The position numbers were made by a program, and so were the translations under genes. Shown in pieces: positions 9,852-18,968 of a stretch of 64,000 bases of DNA. The DNA lies in the NCBI RefSeq assembly GCF_041429785.1, contig NZ_CP163423.1, forward strand, positions 186,001-250,000, in the 5' to 3' direction. How positions within the stretch are numbered: position 1 is the stretch's first letter; every line of letters begins with the position of its first letter. Under the pieces are notes generated by a model, which did no database searches, was not told the DNA's origin, and worked only from the letters and a program-made list of their open reading frames with translations. This DNA is from Fretibacter rubidus. GTDB taxonomy: Bacteria > Pseudomonadota > Alphaproteobacteria > Caulobacterales > Maricaulaceae.

Positions 9852-11273
9852 ATGATTGACCGGTTAATTACGCGCGGGCTTTCAGGCAAATTGCTTTTCA
9901 TGACAATTGGTTTTGTCATGCTGGCCGAGCTTGTTTTGTTTATTCCCTCGGCCACTTTGTTTCGTCAAGATTATTTGCAAGAACGCGCCGAACGTGCGGG
10001 GCATCTGGCGCTCGCCCTAACGGGTGTGCCTGATTATGACGGTAGCGAAATACTGTCGCAAAAGTTCATGGAAGACACAGATGTTGTCATGGTCGCGGCC
10101 AAACATGACGGCATGACAGAATTAGTGTTGGGCGCGCCGCCAGCCTCGTCAGAGTTTGAGCTGGTTGATTTGCGCGATGCACGTCGGTTACCGCTTTTTC
10201 GAAATGCCTTCTCGACATTTTTTGGCCCTGATGCGGGTTACTTGCGCGTGATTTCAGAGCCCGTAATCGACAGCCACGAATCGATTGAAATTATATTGCC
10301 GCGGGCTTCTGTGAAGGCCGCTATGCGAGATTTCTTTGAACGTATTTTTTGGCTCTCACTTGCCATTGCGCTGATTACGGGTGGCCTGATTTACCTCGCG
10401 CTTAGCGCTATGATAGTGCGGCCCATTCAAAAGCTCGCCAAAGGCCTTGGTGATTTTCGAGAAGACCCGAACAAGCGCCGTAATGTCCTAAAACCCAGCA
10501 ACCGCCGTGACGAAATTGGGCAATTGCAACGCGAATTTTACGATATGAAACAAAGTGTGCGTACGTCATTTCGCCAACGCGAACGGCTGGCGTCACTCGG
10601 AATGGCCGTGGCAAAAATTAATCATGATCTGCGTAATGTACTGACCTCTGCACAGCTTGTGTCAGACCGCATCGCGATGGACAAAGACGAACGCGTTGCC
10701 GTCATGGGCGAACGCCTTGTGCGCGCCGTTGACCGCGGGATACGGCTTTGTACGGATGTGCTGAATTTTTCCAAGGCCCAAGACGAGGTGCTGGAGGTGG
10801 AACCGATTCGTTTGGCTCTGTTGGTCGGCGAAGTGGCGGGCGATACGCTCGGTCAATTTGGGCGCGGGCCAACGGCGATTGATTTTGTCAATCATATCCC
10901 TAGTGAATTGACGGTCTATGCGGATGCGGACCACAGCTACCGCATTGTGCATAATCTATTTCGCAACGCGGGGCAGGCTACGGCCAGTATGACGGGTATT
11001 GATATCGACCGTACCATCACAGTCACAACACGGGCAGAGGGGGATAATATTTTACTCTCTATCCGCGACACAGGTGGAGGGCTTCCCAAACGCGCAAAAG
11101 AAAACTTGTTTGAAGCCTTTGCCAGTTCAAGCGGTCACGGCAGCACGGGTTTAGGCCTAACCATTTCAAGGGAGCTCGCGCGCGACCAAGGCGGGGATTT
11201 GACGCTGGCGGAAACGGGCGAAACGGGCACAGAATTTGTCCTGAGCTTACCGGCTAAAGCGCCTGCGTCCTAA
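9852..11273 (+). CDS. Membrane sensor histidine kinase with HAMP domain
   Basis: 473 residues: transmembrane helix 1 (about 13-37), a periplasmic sensor region of about 125 residues without a recognised fold, transmembrane helix 2 (about 165-188), HAMP (about 188-245), and the kinase core. The phospho-acceptor is H258 in KINHDLRNVL. The ATP lid shows HNLFRNAGQA (N box), IRDTGGGLP (G1) and GSTGLGLTISREL (G2). No response regulator gene is adjacent, so it is an orphan kinase whose partner lies elsewhere. Confidence 0.93.
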   Translation: MIDRLITRGLSGKLLFMTIGFVMLAELVLFIPSATLFRQDYLQERAERAGHLALALTGVPDYDGSEILSQKFMEDTDVVMVAAKHDGMTELVLGAPPASSEFELVDLRDARRLPLFRNAFSTFFGPDAGYLRVISEPVIDSHESIEIILPRASVKAAMRDFFERIFWLSLAIALITGGLIYLALSAMIVRPIQKLAKGLGDFREDPNKRRNVLKPSNRRDEIGQLQREFYDMKQSVRTSFRQRERLASLGMAVAKINHDLRNVLTSAQLVSDRIAMDKDERVAVMGERLVRAVDRGIRLCTDVLNFSKAQDEVLEVEPIRLALLVGEVAGDTLGQFGRGPTAIDFVNHIPSELTVYADADHSYRIVHNLFRNAGQATASMTGIDIDRTITVTTRAEGDNILLSIRDTGGGLPKRAKENLFEAFASSSGHGSTGLGLTISRELARDQGGDLTLAETGETGTEFVLSLPAKAPAS

Positions 11274-11303
11274 CTAAGAGCAGGCCTTTATTAGCTGTAA
11301 TCC

Positions 11304-12620
11304 TTAGTCCTTATGCTTATGGACAACGCCGCCCTTCATCACGAAATCCACATCGAGTAGCTCTTCGATGTCTTGCAGCGGATTGCCGTTTACCGCAATC
11401 ATATCAGCCAGTTTGCCGGTCTCTAGCGTGCCGATTTTATCATCAAGCCCAATGTGCTTGGACGCAACAACTGTGGCGGCTTTAATCGCGTCTTGCTCGC
11501 TCATGCCTGCTTTGATCATATAGATAAATTCCTGCGCATTATCACCGTGTTTGCTGACGCCTGTGTCTGTGCCAAAGGCAATATTGACGCCGTTTTTCCA
11601 CGCGATTGATAGCATGTCTTGCATCTGCGGCCCTACTTCTAGCGCCTTTTTGGCGGAGGCTGGCGGCAAAAAGCTTTCATTAGTTGCCCAATCGACGACG
11701 GTCATACCAGCCAACACTGTGGGCACTAATGTCGCGTCATATTTTTTAAAAAGCCGCGCTGTATCTGTATCCAGATATGTACCGTGTTCAATGGATTTTA
11801 CGCCTGCTTTTAATGCGCTTTCAATGCCGCCTTTGCCGTGCGCATGGGCGGTGACTTTGCGGCCCATTGTGGCGGCGGTGTCAACAATGGCTTCTAGCTC
11901 ATCATCAAAAAACTGCTGCGCTGTGCCTGCATTGGTATTGGATAGCACCCCACCTGTCGCGGTGATTTTAATCACGTCAGCGCCCGCCTTGATTGCGGCG
12001 CGTGTGGCGCGGCGACAATCGGCGGGGCCGTCACAAATTGTCTTTGATTTATTCAAATCTAATATGTCTTCAATATAGCCGTGGCTATCGCCGTGCCCGC
12101 CTGTCACAGACACCGCCCGACCCGAAGCCATGATATGTGGCCCTGGCACTTTGCCCGCGTTAATGGCGCGTTTAAGGGCGAAAACCTCTTTTGGCCCGCC
12201 GACATCTTGCACGGCGGTAAAGCCCGCCATAAGCGTTTTGCGCGCATTATCAGCAGCGTCAAAAGCCACATCGCCCGCCTCTTTCGTGACGCCATCAAGA
12301 CGAATATTGGGGCTCCATTCCATCGCCAAATGCACATGGCTATCGATCATACCGGGCAGCACAAATTTGTCTTTCAGATCAATAATGGTCGCCTCGTCAC
12401 TGCCGATATAGCCGTCCGCAATAGCAATGATTTTGCCCGCATTGACGATTATTGTCTGCTCGGCCATTGCGGGCTTTCCGGGAACGGGCAAGACTGTGCC
12501 CGCGTGAATCAGCGTATAGTCTTCAAAACTATCAGGAAGGACTTGTGCGTTTGCAGTACTCGTCAGGCTAAGGGCCATCACGGATAGGGCTGCGCCTAAA
12601 AATTTCGACTTTTTTGTCAT
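11304..12620 (-). CDS. Exported metal-dependent amidohydrolase
   Basis: 438 residues with a signal peptide ending near STANAQ. The amidohydrolase-superfamily metal site is intact: DSHVHL (HxH), DVIKITATGG (likely carboxylated Lys), TAHAHG, SIEHGTYLD and AFGTDTG (Asp). The pattern fits the imidazolonepropionase-like/Xaa-Pro dipeptidase group, which often cleaves dipeptides or cyclic amides in the periplasm. The exact substrate cannot be told from sequence. It follows purD on the same strand, with an imperfect 17-nt tandem repeat in the gap. Confidence 0.88.
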   Translation of the reverse strand: MTKKSKFLGAALSVMALSLTSTANAQVLPDSFEDYTLIHAGTVLPVPGKPAMAEQTIIVNAGKIIAIADGYIGSDEATIIDLKDKFVLPGMIDSHVHLAMEWSPNIRLDGVTKEAGDVAFDAADNARKTLMAGFTAVQDVGGPKEVFALKRAINAGKVPGPHIMASGRAVSVTGGHGDSHGYIEDILDLNKSKTICDGPADCRRATRAAIKAGADVIKITATGGVLSNTNAGTAQQFFDDELEAIVDTAATMGRKVTAHAHGKGGIESALKAGVKSIEHGTYLDTDTARLFKKYDATLVPTVLAGMTVVDWATNESFLPPASAKKALEVGPQMQDMLSIAWKNGVNIAFGTDTGVSKHGDNAQEFIYMIKAGMSEQDAIKAATVVASKHIGLDDKIGTLETGKLADMIAVNGNPLQDIEELLDVDFVMKGGVVHKHKD

Positions 12621-12652
12621 GACCGTCTCTCCGTTTTCTTTATTATGCTTTG

Positions 12653-12686
12653 TTACGTTTTTTTCAGGGTTACGTCTTTTTCAGGG
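12653..12686. repeat. 17-nt imperfect tandem repeat covering the purD 3' end
   Basis: TTACGTTTTTTTCAGGG (12653-12669) is followed directly by TTACGTCTTTTTCAGGG (12670-12686). The right copy contains the last codons and stop of purD; the left copy is a duplicate just beyond the stop. Probably a small slippage or duplication event of little consequence. Confidence 0.85.
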
Positions 12687-13950
12687 CGTGATGGGCTATG
12701 TCTCGACGGACGAAGCCGTCGGGCCAATCAATCGCCTCGTCAACCGCCTTATAGCCTTGCGCGACAGCCGCTTCTAATGTTTTCGCCTGTGAGGTGATGT
12801 TCAGCACTCGCCCGCCAGCCGATAACAACGTGCCGTCATCCCCGCGCGACGTGCCCGCATGAAACACGGTCACGCCGTCCATGGCGTTGGCCGTCTCTAC
12901 ACCTTTAATCACAGTGCCTTTGTCATAAGATCCTGGATAGCCTTTGGCGGCCATGACGATATTGACTGTTGGTTCTGAAAACCAGGCGGGCGCAGGGCAG
13001 GCGGCAAGTGTGCCAGCTTCTGCATGCAGCAAAATATCCATCAGATCAGACTGTAACAGTCGCATGATCACTTGGCATTCCGGGTCACCAAAGCGCGCAT
13101 TATATTCAATCAGCTTTGGCCCGTCAGGCGTCATCATCAGTCCCGCGAACAGAACGCCGACAAAGGGATTGCTGTCTTTGTGCATCCCAAAAACCGTCGG
13201 CAGAATGATATCATTCATCACAGTTTCCATGGCCTTTTGGGTAAATACAGGCGTCGGGGAATAGGCCCCCATCCCGCCTGTGTTGGGGCCATTGTCCCCA
13301 TCAAAAGCGCGCTTATGGTCTTGCGCCCCAATAAGCGGCATGGCGGTTTTTCCGTCTGATATAGCAAAGAAGCTGACCTCTTGCCCGGTCATGAATTCCT
13401 CAATCACAACCTTGGTCGACGCATCGCCAAATTTACCAGAGAAAAACTCTTCTAGCTCGGACTCAGCCTCGGAGAGGGTTTCTGGGATGACAACGCCCTT
13501 ACCGGCCGCCAAACCGTCAGCTTTTAGAACATAAGGCGCAGACATAGTTTTAAGATAGGCTTTCGCCTCGGTCAGCTCTGTAAACACGCCGTAAGCCGCC
13601 GTGGGGATATTGTAACGCGTACAAAAATCCTTGGTAAATGACTTGCTGCTCTCAAGCTGCGCTGCCGCTTCTGTTGGGCCAAAGACCCGCACGCCGCGCT
13701 CTTGTAATGCGTCGACCAATCCCAGCGCCAAGGGCTGCTCTGGCCCAACCACAACAAAGTCATAGGCTTCGCGCTCAATTAAACCCAAGAGGCTGATAAT
13801 ATCATCCGCTTTAATGGGCACACAGGCGGCGACTTCGGCTATGCCCGCATTGCCTGGCGCGCAGTGAAGCTCGCTCACTTGTTCGCTCTGGTCGATTTTC
13901 CAGGCCAGCGCATGTTCACGCCCGCCTGATCCGATAAGTAAGACTTTCAT
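12670..13950 (-). CDS. purD: Phosphoribosylamine-glycine ligase (GAR synthetase)
   Basis: Second step of de novo purine synthesis: joins glycine to phosphoribosylamine using ATP. The N-terminus MKVLLIGSGGREHALAWK, the GPEQPLALGLVD segment, the ATP-grasp region with LKADGLAAGKGV, and GGMGAYSP and NARFGDPECQ are all diagnostic. Full length at 426 residues. It is transcribed divergently from xseA, with about 70 nt between the two starts. Confidence 0.98.
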   Translation of the reverse strand: MKVLLIGSGGREHALAWKIDQSEQVSELHCAPGNAGIAEVAACVPIKADDIISLLGLIEREAYDFVVVGPEQPLALGLVDALQERGVRVFGPTEAAAQLESSKSFTKDFCTRYNIPTAAYGVFTELTEAKAYLKTMSAPYVLKADGLAAGKGVVIPETLSEAESELEEFFSGKFGDASTKVVIEEFMTGQEVSFFAISDGKTAMPLIGAQDHKRAFDGDNGPNTGGMGAYSPTPVFTQKAMETVMNDIILPTVFGMHKDSNPFVGVLFAGLMMTPDGPKLIEYNARFGDPECQVIMRLLQSDLMDILLHAEAGTLAACPAPAWFSEPTVNIVMAAKGYPGSYDKGTVIKGVETANAMDGVTVFHAGTSRGDDGTLLSAGGRVLNITSQAKTLEAAVAQGYKAVDEAIDWPDGFVRRDIAHHALKKT

Positions 13951-14023
13951 ATTTGGCCCAATAACTGATTCCGTTTTGCGGTCTTTAGGCTATAACGAAG
14001 CCGAATCCAAGGAAACCATATTT

Positions 14024-15565
14024 GTGTCTGATACCCTCTCTGATAACGCGGCCTCTAATGTGCATGAATATTCCGTCTCTGAACTGGCGGGCACGTTAAA
14101 ACGCACAATTGAGGATACCTTTGGCTATGTCCGTGTGCGCGGGGAATTGGGTCGCGTGACCATTGCCAAATCAGGTCACTGTTATCTGGATATCAAAGAC
14201 GACCGTGCGGTGATTAATTCTATCATCTGGAAAGGGCAGATGAACGGCCTGACCATGCGCCCCGAAGAAGGCATGGAGGTTATTTGCGAAGGCAAAATGA
14301 CGACCTATCCTGGGCGTTCAAACTACCAGCTGGTCATTAGCAAGATGGAACTGGCGGGCGCTGGCGCGTTAATGGCGCTGTTTGAAAAGCGCAAAAAAAT
14401 GCTGGCGGGTGAGGGATTGTTCAGCGAGGACAGCAAGCGCGCGCTACCCTTTATGCCCAAAGTCATCGGTGTGGTGACATCGCCCACAGGGGCGGTCATT
14501 CGCGATATCCTGCACCGCATAGAGGACCGCTTTCCCGTCAATGTTATCCTTTGGCCTGTGGTTGTCCAAGGCGACCGCGCGGCGGGCGAAATTGCGGCGG
14601 CCATCACGGGGTTTAATCACGCAGACGGATTCCCGCGGCCCGATGTTTTGATCGTGGGTCGCGGTGGGGGTTCGCTGGAAGACCTCTGGTGCTTTAACGA
14701 AGAAAATGTCGTGCGCGCCATTGCAGGCTCTAAAATCCCTGTGATTTCTGCGGTGGGCCATGAAACGGATTGGACACTGTCGGACTACGCGGCCGATCAC
14801 CGCGCGCCGACACCCACGGGCGCGGCCGAAGCCGCTGTGCCCGTGCGCGCCGATTGGCTCGTGACGATTGCGGATTACGGGGTGCGCTTAACGCGCGGGT
14901 TAAAACGTAATGTTAGCGAACGCCAAAGCCGTTTGTCTGCGGCGCGCCTCCCGCGTCTTGACGCTGTGCTGGCATCGCCGCAACAAAGGCTCGACTTAGC
15001 GACCGCGCGCTTGCCTAATGCCGCGCAGCTCTTTGCCCCGCAATCCCAACGCTTGGCGCTTGCGCGTATGCCCGCCTTAAAACAGCTAACAGATCCATTG
15101 CGGGCACGGCTAAGCCGTTGGGCGGACCGATTGCCGTCTGCGCTTAATGTCAATCTCGCGCGGTCTCAATCCCGGCTTGAACGGGCTGTGCCGCGTTTGC
15201 GCGTAAAACCGCTAGAAGCTGATTTAACCCGCAAGTCTGAGCGTTTGGACACGCTGGGCGGCACAGCGTCGCGCGCCATGACCCGCCACATAGACATACA
15301 ATCAGCAAGGCTTGAACGGGCGGGAAAACTACTCGAAGCGCTCTCTTATCAATCGGTACTGTCGCGCGGCTTTGCGGTTGTTACTGACGATGCTGGCCAT
15401 GTCGTGAAACAGGGTAAGGGCCTAAAAGCGGGGGAGGCTGTCTCTTTACGTTTTGCCGATGTTGAGCGGGCCGCGGTTATTGCGGGCAAGGCGACACTAA
15501 AGGGCAAAAAACCGACTAAGCCCGCTGTAAAACCATCTGATAAAAAACAGGCTGACCTCTTTTGA
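14024..15565 (+). CDS. xseA: Exodeoxyribonuclease VII large subunit
   Basis: Large subunit of the single-strand exonuclease ExoVII. The N-terminal OB-fold (YSVSELAGTLKRTIEDTFG) and the nuclease domain with VVTSPTGAVIRDI, GRGGGSLEDLWCFN and SAVGHETDWTLSDYAADHRAPTP are typical. A long helical C-terminal part contains repeated (S/Q)xRL segments. I choose the GTG at 14024 because AAGGA lies about 10 nt upstream; an in-frame TTG at 13976 has less support. The product is about 513 residues. The small subunit xseB is not in this window. Confidence 0.94.
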   Translation: MSDTLSDNAASNVHEYSVSELAGTLKRTIEDTFGYVRVRGELGRVTIAKSGHCYLDIKDDRAVINSIIWKGQMNGLTMRPEEGMEVICEGKMTTYPGRSNYQLVISKMELAGAGALMALFEKRKKMLAGEGLFSEDSKRALPFMPKVIGVVTSPTGAVIRDILHRIEDRFPVNVILWPVVVQGDRAAGEIAAAITGFNHADGFPRPDVLIVGRGGGSLEDLWCFNEENVVRAIAGSKIPVISAVGHETDWTLSDYAADHRAPTPTGAAEAAVPVRADWLVTIADYGVRLTRGLKRNVSERQSRLSAARLPRLDAVLASPQQRLDLATARLPNAAQLFAPQSQRLALARMPALKQLTDPLRARLSRWADRLPSALNVNLARSQSRLERAVPRLRVKPLEADLTRKSERLDTLGGTASRAMTRHIDIQSARLERAGKLLEALSYQSVLSRGFAVVTDDAGHVVKQGKGLKAGEAVSLRFADVERAAVIAGKATLKGKKPTKPAVKPSDKKQADLF

Positions 15566-15622
15566 TTTCGCTACGCTTGCGCTAAGTCACCCCTTAAAGG
15601 GGCCACCCCTAAAGGAGCCACA

Positions 15623-15826
15623 ATGGATTCATATTTTGAAGGCGAAGCACAGCTGGATTACAAAGCATCCGATTTCGAGATGATTTTGCCAGGTAGCTAT
15701 GTGATTTGCGCGGTCACAGGCGAGCGTATCCAGTTGGAGCGCCTACGTTATTGGAGTGCCGCGCGCCAAGAAGCCTATGTCGATGCGCAAGCAAGCTTAG
15801 ACGCATGGAAGAAGGCGAACGCTTAA
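15623..15826 (+). CDS. DUF2093 small protein
   Basis: 67 residues. The SYVICAVTGERIQLERLRYWSA motif is characteristic of DUF2093, a short alphaproteobacterial family of unknown function commonly found after xseA. A strong AAGGAG ribosome-binding site precedes the ATG. Upstream, 15587-15620 contains two near copies of CCACCCCTTAAAGGGGC-like sequence, suggesting a duplicated ribosome-binding region. Its stop overlaps the start of the next gene (TAATG). Confidence 0.85.
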   Translation: MDSYFEGEAQLDYKASDFEMILPGSYVICAVTGERIQLERLRYWSAARQEAYVDAQASLDAWKKANA

Positions 15827-16761
15827 TGCTGCGTTTTGGGCTTTTTTTGCTCCTGCTCATTGGACTGGCGGGTTGTGCAGAGGCGCAGACCCCCGCGACT
15901 GCGCCAGAAACACTGACCGCCCCAACCCCTATCGCGAGCCAGCCTGCACCGCCGCGCAACATGCCGTTGGAATGTGAGGGCATTTTTGAACAAGGGGGCC
16001 TTGCGTCCTGCCGCACTTTGCCGAACACAACGGTGAAAATCGGGCGCAGCGATGATGATTATTATACAGAGACATCCAATGATGACGGTATCATCATTAT
16101 TGGCTTTGACCGTGACGAAAGCCGCGCTTTTGTCCAAGCCGTGCCGCCAAAGGATGCGGAGTTTGCGCCGTCTGACAAGCTGTCGTTTGACTTTACCCCG
16201 CGCGATTGGGATACCTCGCGCATTGACGGCTTACCGCCCAGCCAAGTCTCAACTTTTACTGAGGCTCAATTAAAACGCATTCGCGCGTCATCTGCCAAGA
16301 AAAAGACCGGCTTTGCCAGCCGCGCAGAAACCATGGGATTTCTCGACGGCTTCACCTTGCCCATAAATGAGTTTCGCAAGACGACAAATTTTGGCGCGCA
16401 GCGCATTTTAAACGGGGAGCCGAAGAAGCCGCATTACGGTGTTGATCTCGCCGCCCCCATCGGCACGCCCATCATGGCCCCCGCTGACGGTATCGTAAGC
16501 CTTGCTGATAATGATTTATATTTTGAAGGGGCTATGGTGCTGCTTGATCACGGCCAAGGGCTAATTTCCATGTATCTTCATGTGAACGATATTTTGGTGG
16601 AAGACGGCCAAGCGGTCAAACGCGGCGAGACGATTGCCACGGTTGGGTCAAAAGGCCGCTCGACAGGGCCGCATTTATGCTGGCGTCTCAAATGGCGCAA
16701 CCGTAACCTCGACCCTGAACTGATAACGAAGTGGACAGAGCGTGCCCAAACTGCCCGATAA
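15826..16761 (+). CDS. M23 (LytM) family peptidase lipoprotein
   Basis: 311 residues. It begins with a lipoprotein signal peptide (lipobox LAGC, Cys17), then a Pro/Thr-rich linker and a C-terminal LytM domain. Zinc-site residues H203 and D207 (HYGVD) and H252 are present. The final HxH motif reads GPHLCW, so H283 is kept but the metal-binding His is replaced by C285. A zinc-binding Cys is possible, so activity is not excluded. Likely a murein endopeptidase or an amidase activator. The start overlaps the DUF2093 stop by one base. Confidence 0.88.
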   Translation: MLRFGLFLLLLIGLAGCAEAQTPATAPETLTAPTPIASQPAPPRNMPLECEGIFEQGGLASCRTLPNTTVKIGRSDDDYYTETSNDDGIIIIGFDRDESRAFVQAVPPKDAEFAPSDKLSFDFTPRDWDTSRIDGLPPSQVSTFTEAQLKRIRASSAKKKTGFASRAETMGFLDGFTLPINEFRKTTNFGAQRILNGEPKKPHYGVDLAAPIGTPIMAPADGIVSLADNDLYFEGAMVLLDHGQGLISMYLHVNDILVEDGQAVKRGETIATVGSKGRSTGPHLCWRLKWRNRNLDPELITKWTERAQTAR

Positions 16762-17062
16762 TATTATCTTGCCTGATGACTGTCAGACCATGACTGACGT
16801 GCGGGCCGGGGTCGATGCGCTTGACCGCGAGCTGGTGCGGCTTTTGGTCGTGCGCCAAGGTTATATGGCAGCAGCCGCGCGGATTAAACCAAGCCGCGAC
16901 GCCGTTTATGATGAACCCCGTATCGAGGATGTGGTCGCAAAAGTCTTAAAGACGGCCAAGGCCGAGGGTCTATCCCCCGATATCGCTGAGCCCGTTTGGC
17001 GTAAACTGATAGAGCGCTGTATTGCGCATGAATTTGATGTCTGGGACGACACGCGCGACTAG
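16742..17062 (+). CDS. Chorismate mutase, AroQ type
   Basis: 106 residues with the all-helical AroQ fold. The pattern VRAGVDALDRELVRLLVVRQGYMAAAARIK carries the conserved Arg/Asp/Lys/Arg residues of chorismate mutases, and the closely related isochorismate-pyruvate lyases are an alternative. The GTG start at 16742 overlaps the M23 gene by 20 nt and gives the usual N-terminus; ATG at 16790 would remove conserved residues. It converges with lpxL, the two 3' ends overlapping by 4 nt. Confidence 0.86.
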   Translation: MPKLPDNIILPDDCQTMTDVRAGVDALDRELVRLLVVRQGYMAAAARIKPSRDAVYDEPRIEDVVAKVLKTAKAEGLSPDIAEPVWRKLIERCIAHEFDVWDDTRD

Positions 17063-17970
17063 GTTTTTTTATAGAGGTCTTTTGGCCAACGCCTATGCAT
17101 CCAAAACCATTGTGCGGGGCTTTTGCGAATATGATCTTCGGTCCACGCCACAATTTTCCTTAAGCCCGCCTCAGTGTCCAATTCGCGCTCGCCAGTATCA
17201 TCAATCTGAAAGGGCGGTTCAATCGTGACCGTGAAATGGGCTTTGTCACGAATGACCGAAATGGGCAGCACAGATGCGCCCGTTTTTAAGGCCAGACGCG
17301 TTGGCCCCGTGGCGGTCATGGCGTGTTCTCCAAAAAACGGTACTGCGAGGCCTTCGTTGAATTTTTGATCGTTGAGGATCGCAATGCTTTCGCCCTTATC
17401 AATCGCCCCCAGCAATTGCCGCGCGCCAGCATGGGTCGATTTGGGCACCAGGAATTTGGTGCCATAAGCCCGGCGTTGTTCGCGCACGCGCTTGTCCAAA
17501 TGCGGGTTGTTAATCTTGCGGTAGGTGATGCGAACAGGCAGGCCAGATTGGGTGAGGGCCGCGGCCATCACTTCCCAATTGGCAAAATGCCCCGTGATAA
17601 TAATTGCGCCGCGACCCGATTTGCGCACAGCCTCCAGATGCTCTTTGCCTATCACAGTCACGCGGCTGTCTTTTTGGTAAACGCGCACACGGCTCATGAT
17701 TGGAAATTCTGCAAAGGTGCGTCCGATATTATCCCACGCCTCACGGCTTAGGTCTTGGCGCGCCTTGTCATCCAAATCAGGAAAGGCAATATCAAAACCT
17801 GTCTGCATAATCTTGTGCTTAGACGTGAGCGGGCCAATTTTACGCAAAAGCCAACCGCCAAAGCGCGAGATTTGATCAAATGAAAACGGCTTTAATAGCA
17901 GGCAAATAAAATCATAAGCCAGCACTTCCATGCGCCAAATAATCCGTTGTCCTAAGCCTGCTTTTTTCAC
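17059..17970 (-). CDS. lpxL: Lipid A biosynthesis late acyltransferase (LpxL/HtrB family)
   Basis: Transfers a secondary acyl chain to the lipid A precursor at the inner membrane. 303 residues with a membrane-associated N-terminus and the HX4E catalytic motif H128-FANW-E133 in IITGHFANWE. The start overlaps lpxK by 4 nt (ATGA). Whether it is LpxL or LpxM in specificity cannot be told from the sequence; the operon position supports a lipid A role. Confidence 0.9.
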   Translation of the reverse strand: MKKAGLGQRIIWRMEVLAYDFICLLLKPFSFDQISRFGGWLLRKIGPLTSKHKIMQTGFDIAFPDLDDKARQDLSREAWDNIGRTFAEFPIMSRVRVYQKDSRVTVIGKEHLEAVRKSGRGAIIITGHFANWEVMAAALTQSGLPVRITYRKINNPHLDKRVREQRRAYGTKFLVPKSTHAGARQLLGAIDKGESIAILNDQKFNEGLAVPFFGEHAMTATGPTRLALKTGASVLPISVIRDKAHFTVTIEPPFQIDDTGERELDTEAGLRKIVAWTEDHIRKSPAQWFWMHRRWPKDLYKKT

Positions 17971-18968
17971 TTCGGTGTCGTCCGTTGCACAATGGGATGG
18001 AGCAATCGGCGTAGGGTGAGCTCGTCCTCAAACACAACCGACACAGGCCAGGGCGTCACGCCTTGGCAGTAACCCGCAGGCAAACGGACATAATCTTTTT
18101 CCGTTGTAATTAATCCTGCGCCATATTCAGAGGCGAGCATAAACAGGTTTTCAATATCGCCGTCCTTATATTTATAATGATCGGCAAAGGATATGCCCTC
18201 GACCAATTCTCCGCCGTGACGGCGCAGCGCATCAAAAAATTTATTTGGTCGCCCGATACCAGCAAAAGCAAAGAGCTTACCTTTTGGTGCGGGGTCTTTA
18301 GGCGCGAGATAGGCGGGGATGACGATTTGCCCTTTTAGATCTTCGGCTAAATCATCATTAATTTCATAAGCGGGTTCGGGCTTCATCAAAATAACTGCAT
18401 CAGCGCGGGATAGCGACGCTTTTAGGTTTTCCCGCAACGGCCCTGCCGGGAACACACATCCATTGCCAAAGCCAATTTCTGCGTCCACGACAAGAAACGA
18501 TAGCGTCTTTTCGACCTGCGGATTTTGGTGACCATCATCCATGATAATCATATCTGCCCCGTGGGATTTGGCGGCGCGCGCGCCCTCGTCACGGGCCTCT
18601 GATACCCATATCGGCGCGTGACGCGCAAGCAGTAATGGCTCGTCCCCGACATCACCCGCACTGTGTTTATCCGACACAACAATCGGACCTTTTAACTGCC
18701 CGCCGTAGCCGCGCGTAAGCCCCACAGCATTGACGCCAAGACGGCGAAAGCTTTTAAGCAAATAAATCGCGACAGGGGTTTTGCCCGTTCCGCCCATGGT
18801 GGCATTGCCCACACAAATCACGGGAATTTTGGGGTCATAGCTCTGTGTCTCTGAAATACGTTTGGCAACCGCGCGCGCATAGAGCCATGAAAAGGGTTTT
18901 AAAAAGGTGCGAATAAACGGCGCGCCGTTGCGGCCTTCTCGGTAGTTCCAAAATTCCGGCGGTCTCAT
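17967..18968 (-). CDS. lpxK: Tetraacyldisaccharide 4'-kinase
   Basis: Phosphorylates the 4' position of the lipid A disaccharide at the inner membrane. 333 residues, with the P-loop GNATMGGTGKTPVA at about 54-67, the RGYGG motif after it, and DDGHQN as the catalytic acidic site. Overlaps both neighbours by 4 nt (waaA upstream, lpxL downstream), implying tight translational coupling in one lipid A operon. Confidence 0.96.
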   Translation of the reverse strand: MRPPEFWNYREGRNGAPFIRTFLKPFSWLYARAVAKRISETQSYDPKIPVICVGNATMGGTGKTPVAIYLLKSFRRLGVNAVGLTRGYGGQLKGPIVVSDKHSAGDVGDEPLLLARHAPIWVSEARDEGARAAKSHGADMIIMDDGHQNPQVEKTLSFLVVDAEIGFGNGCVFPAGPLRENLKASLSRADAVILMKPEPAYEINDDLAEDLKGQIVIPAYLAPKDPAPKGKLFAFAGIGRPNKFFDALRRHGGELVEGISFADHYKYKDGDIENLFMLASEYGAGLITTEKDYVRLPAGYCQGVTPWPVSVVFEDELTLRRLLHPIVQRTTPK

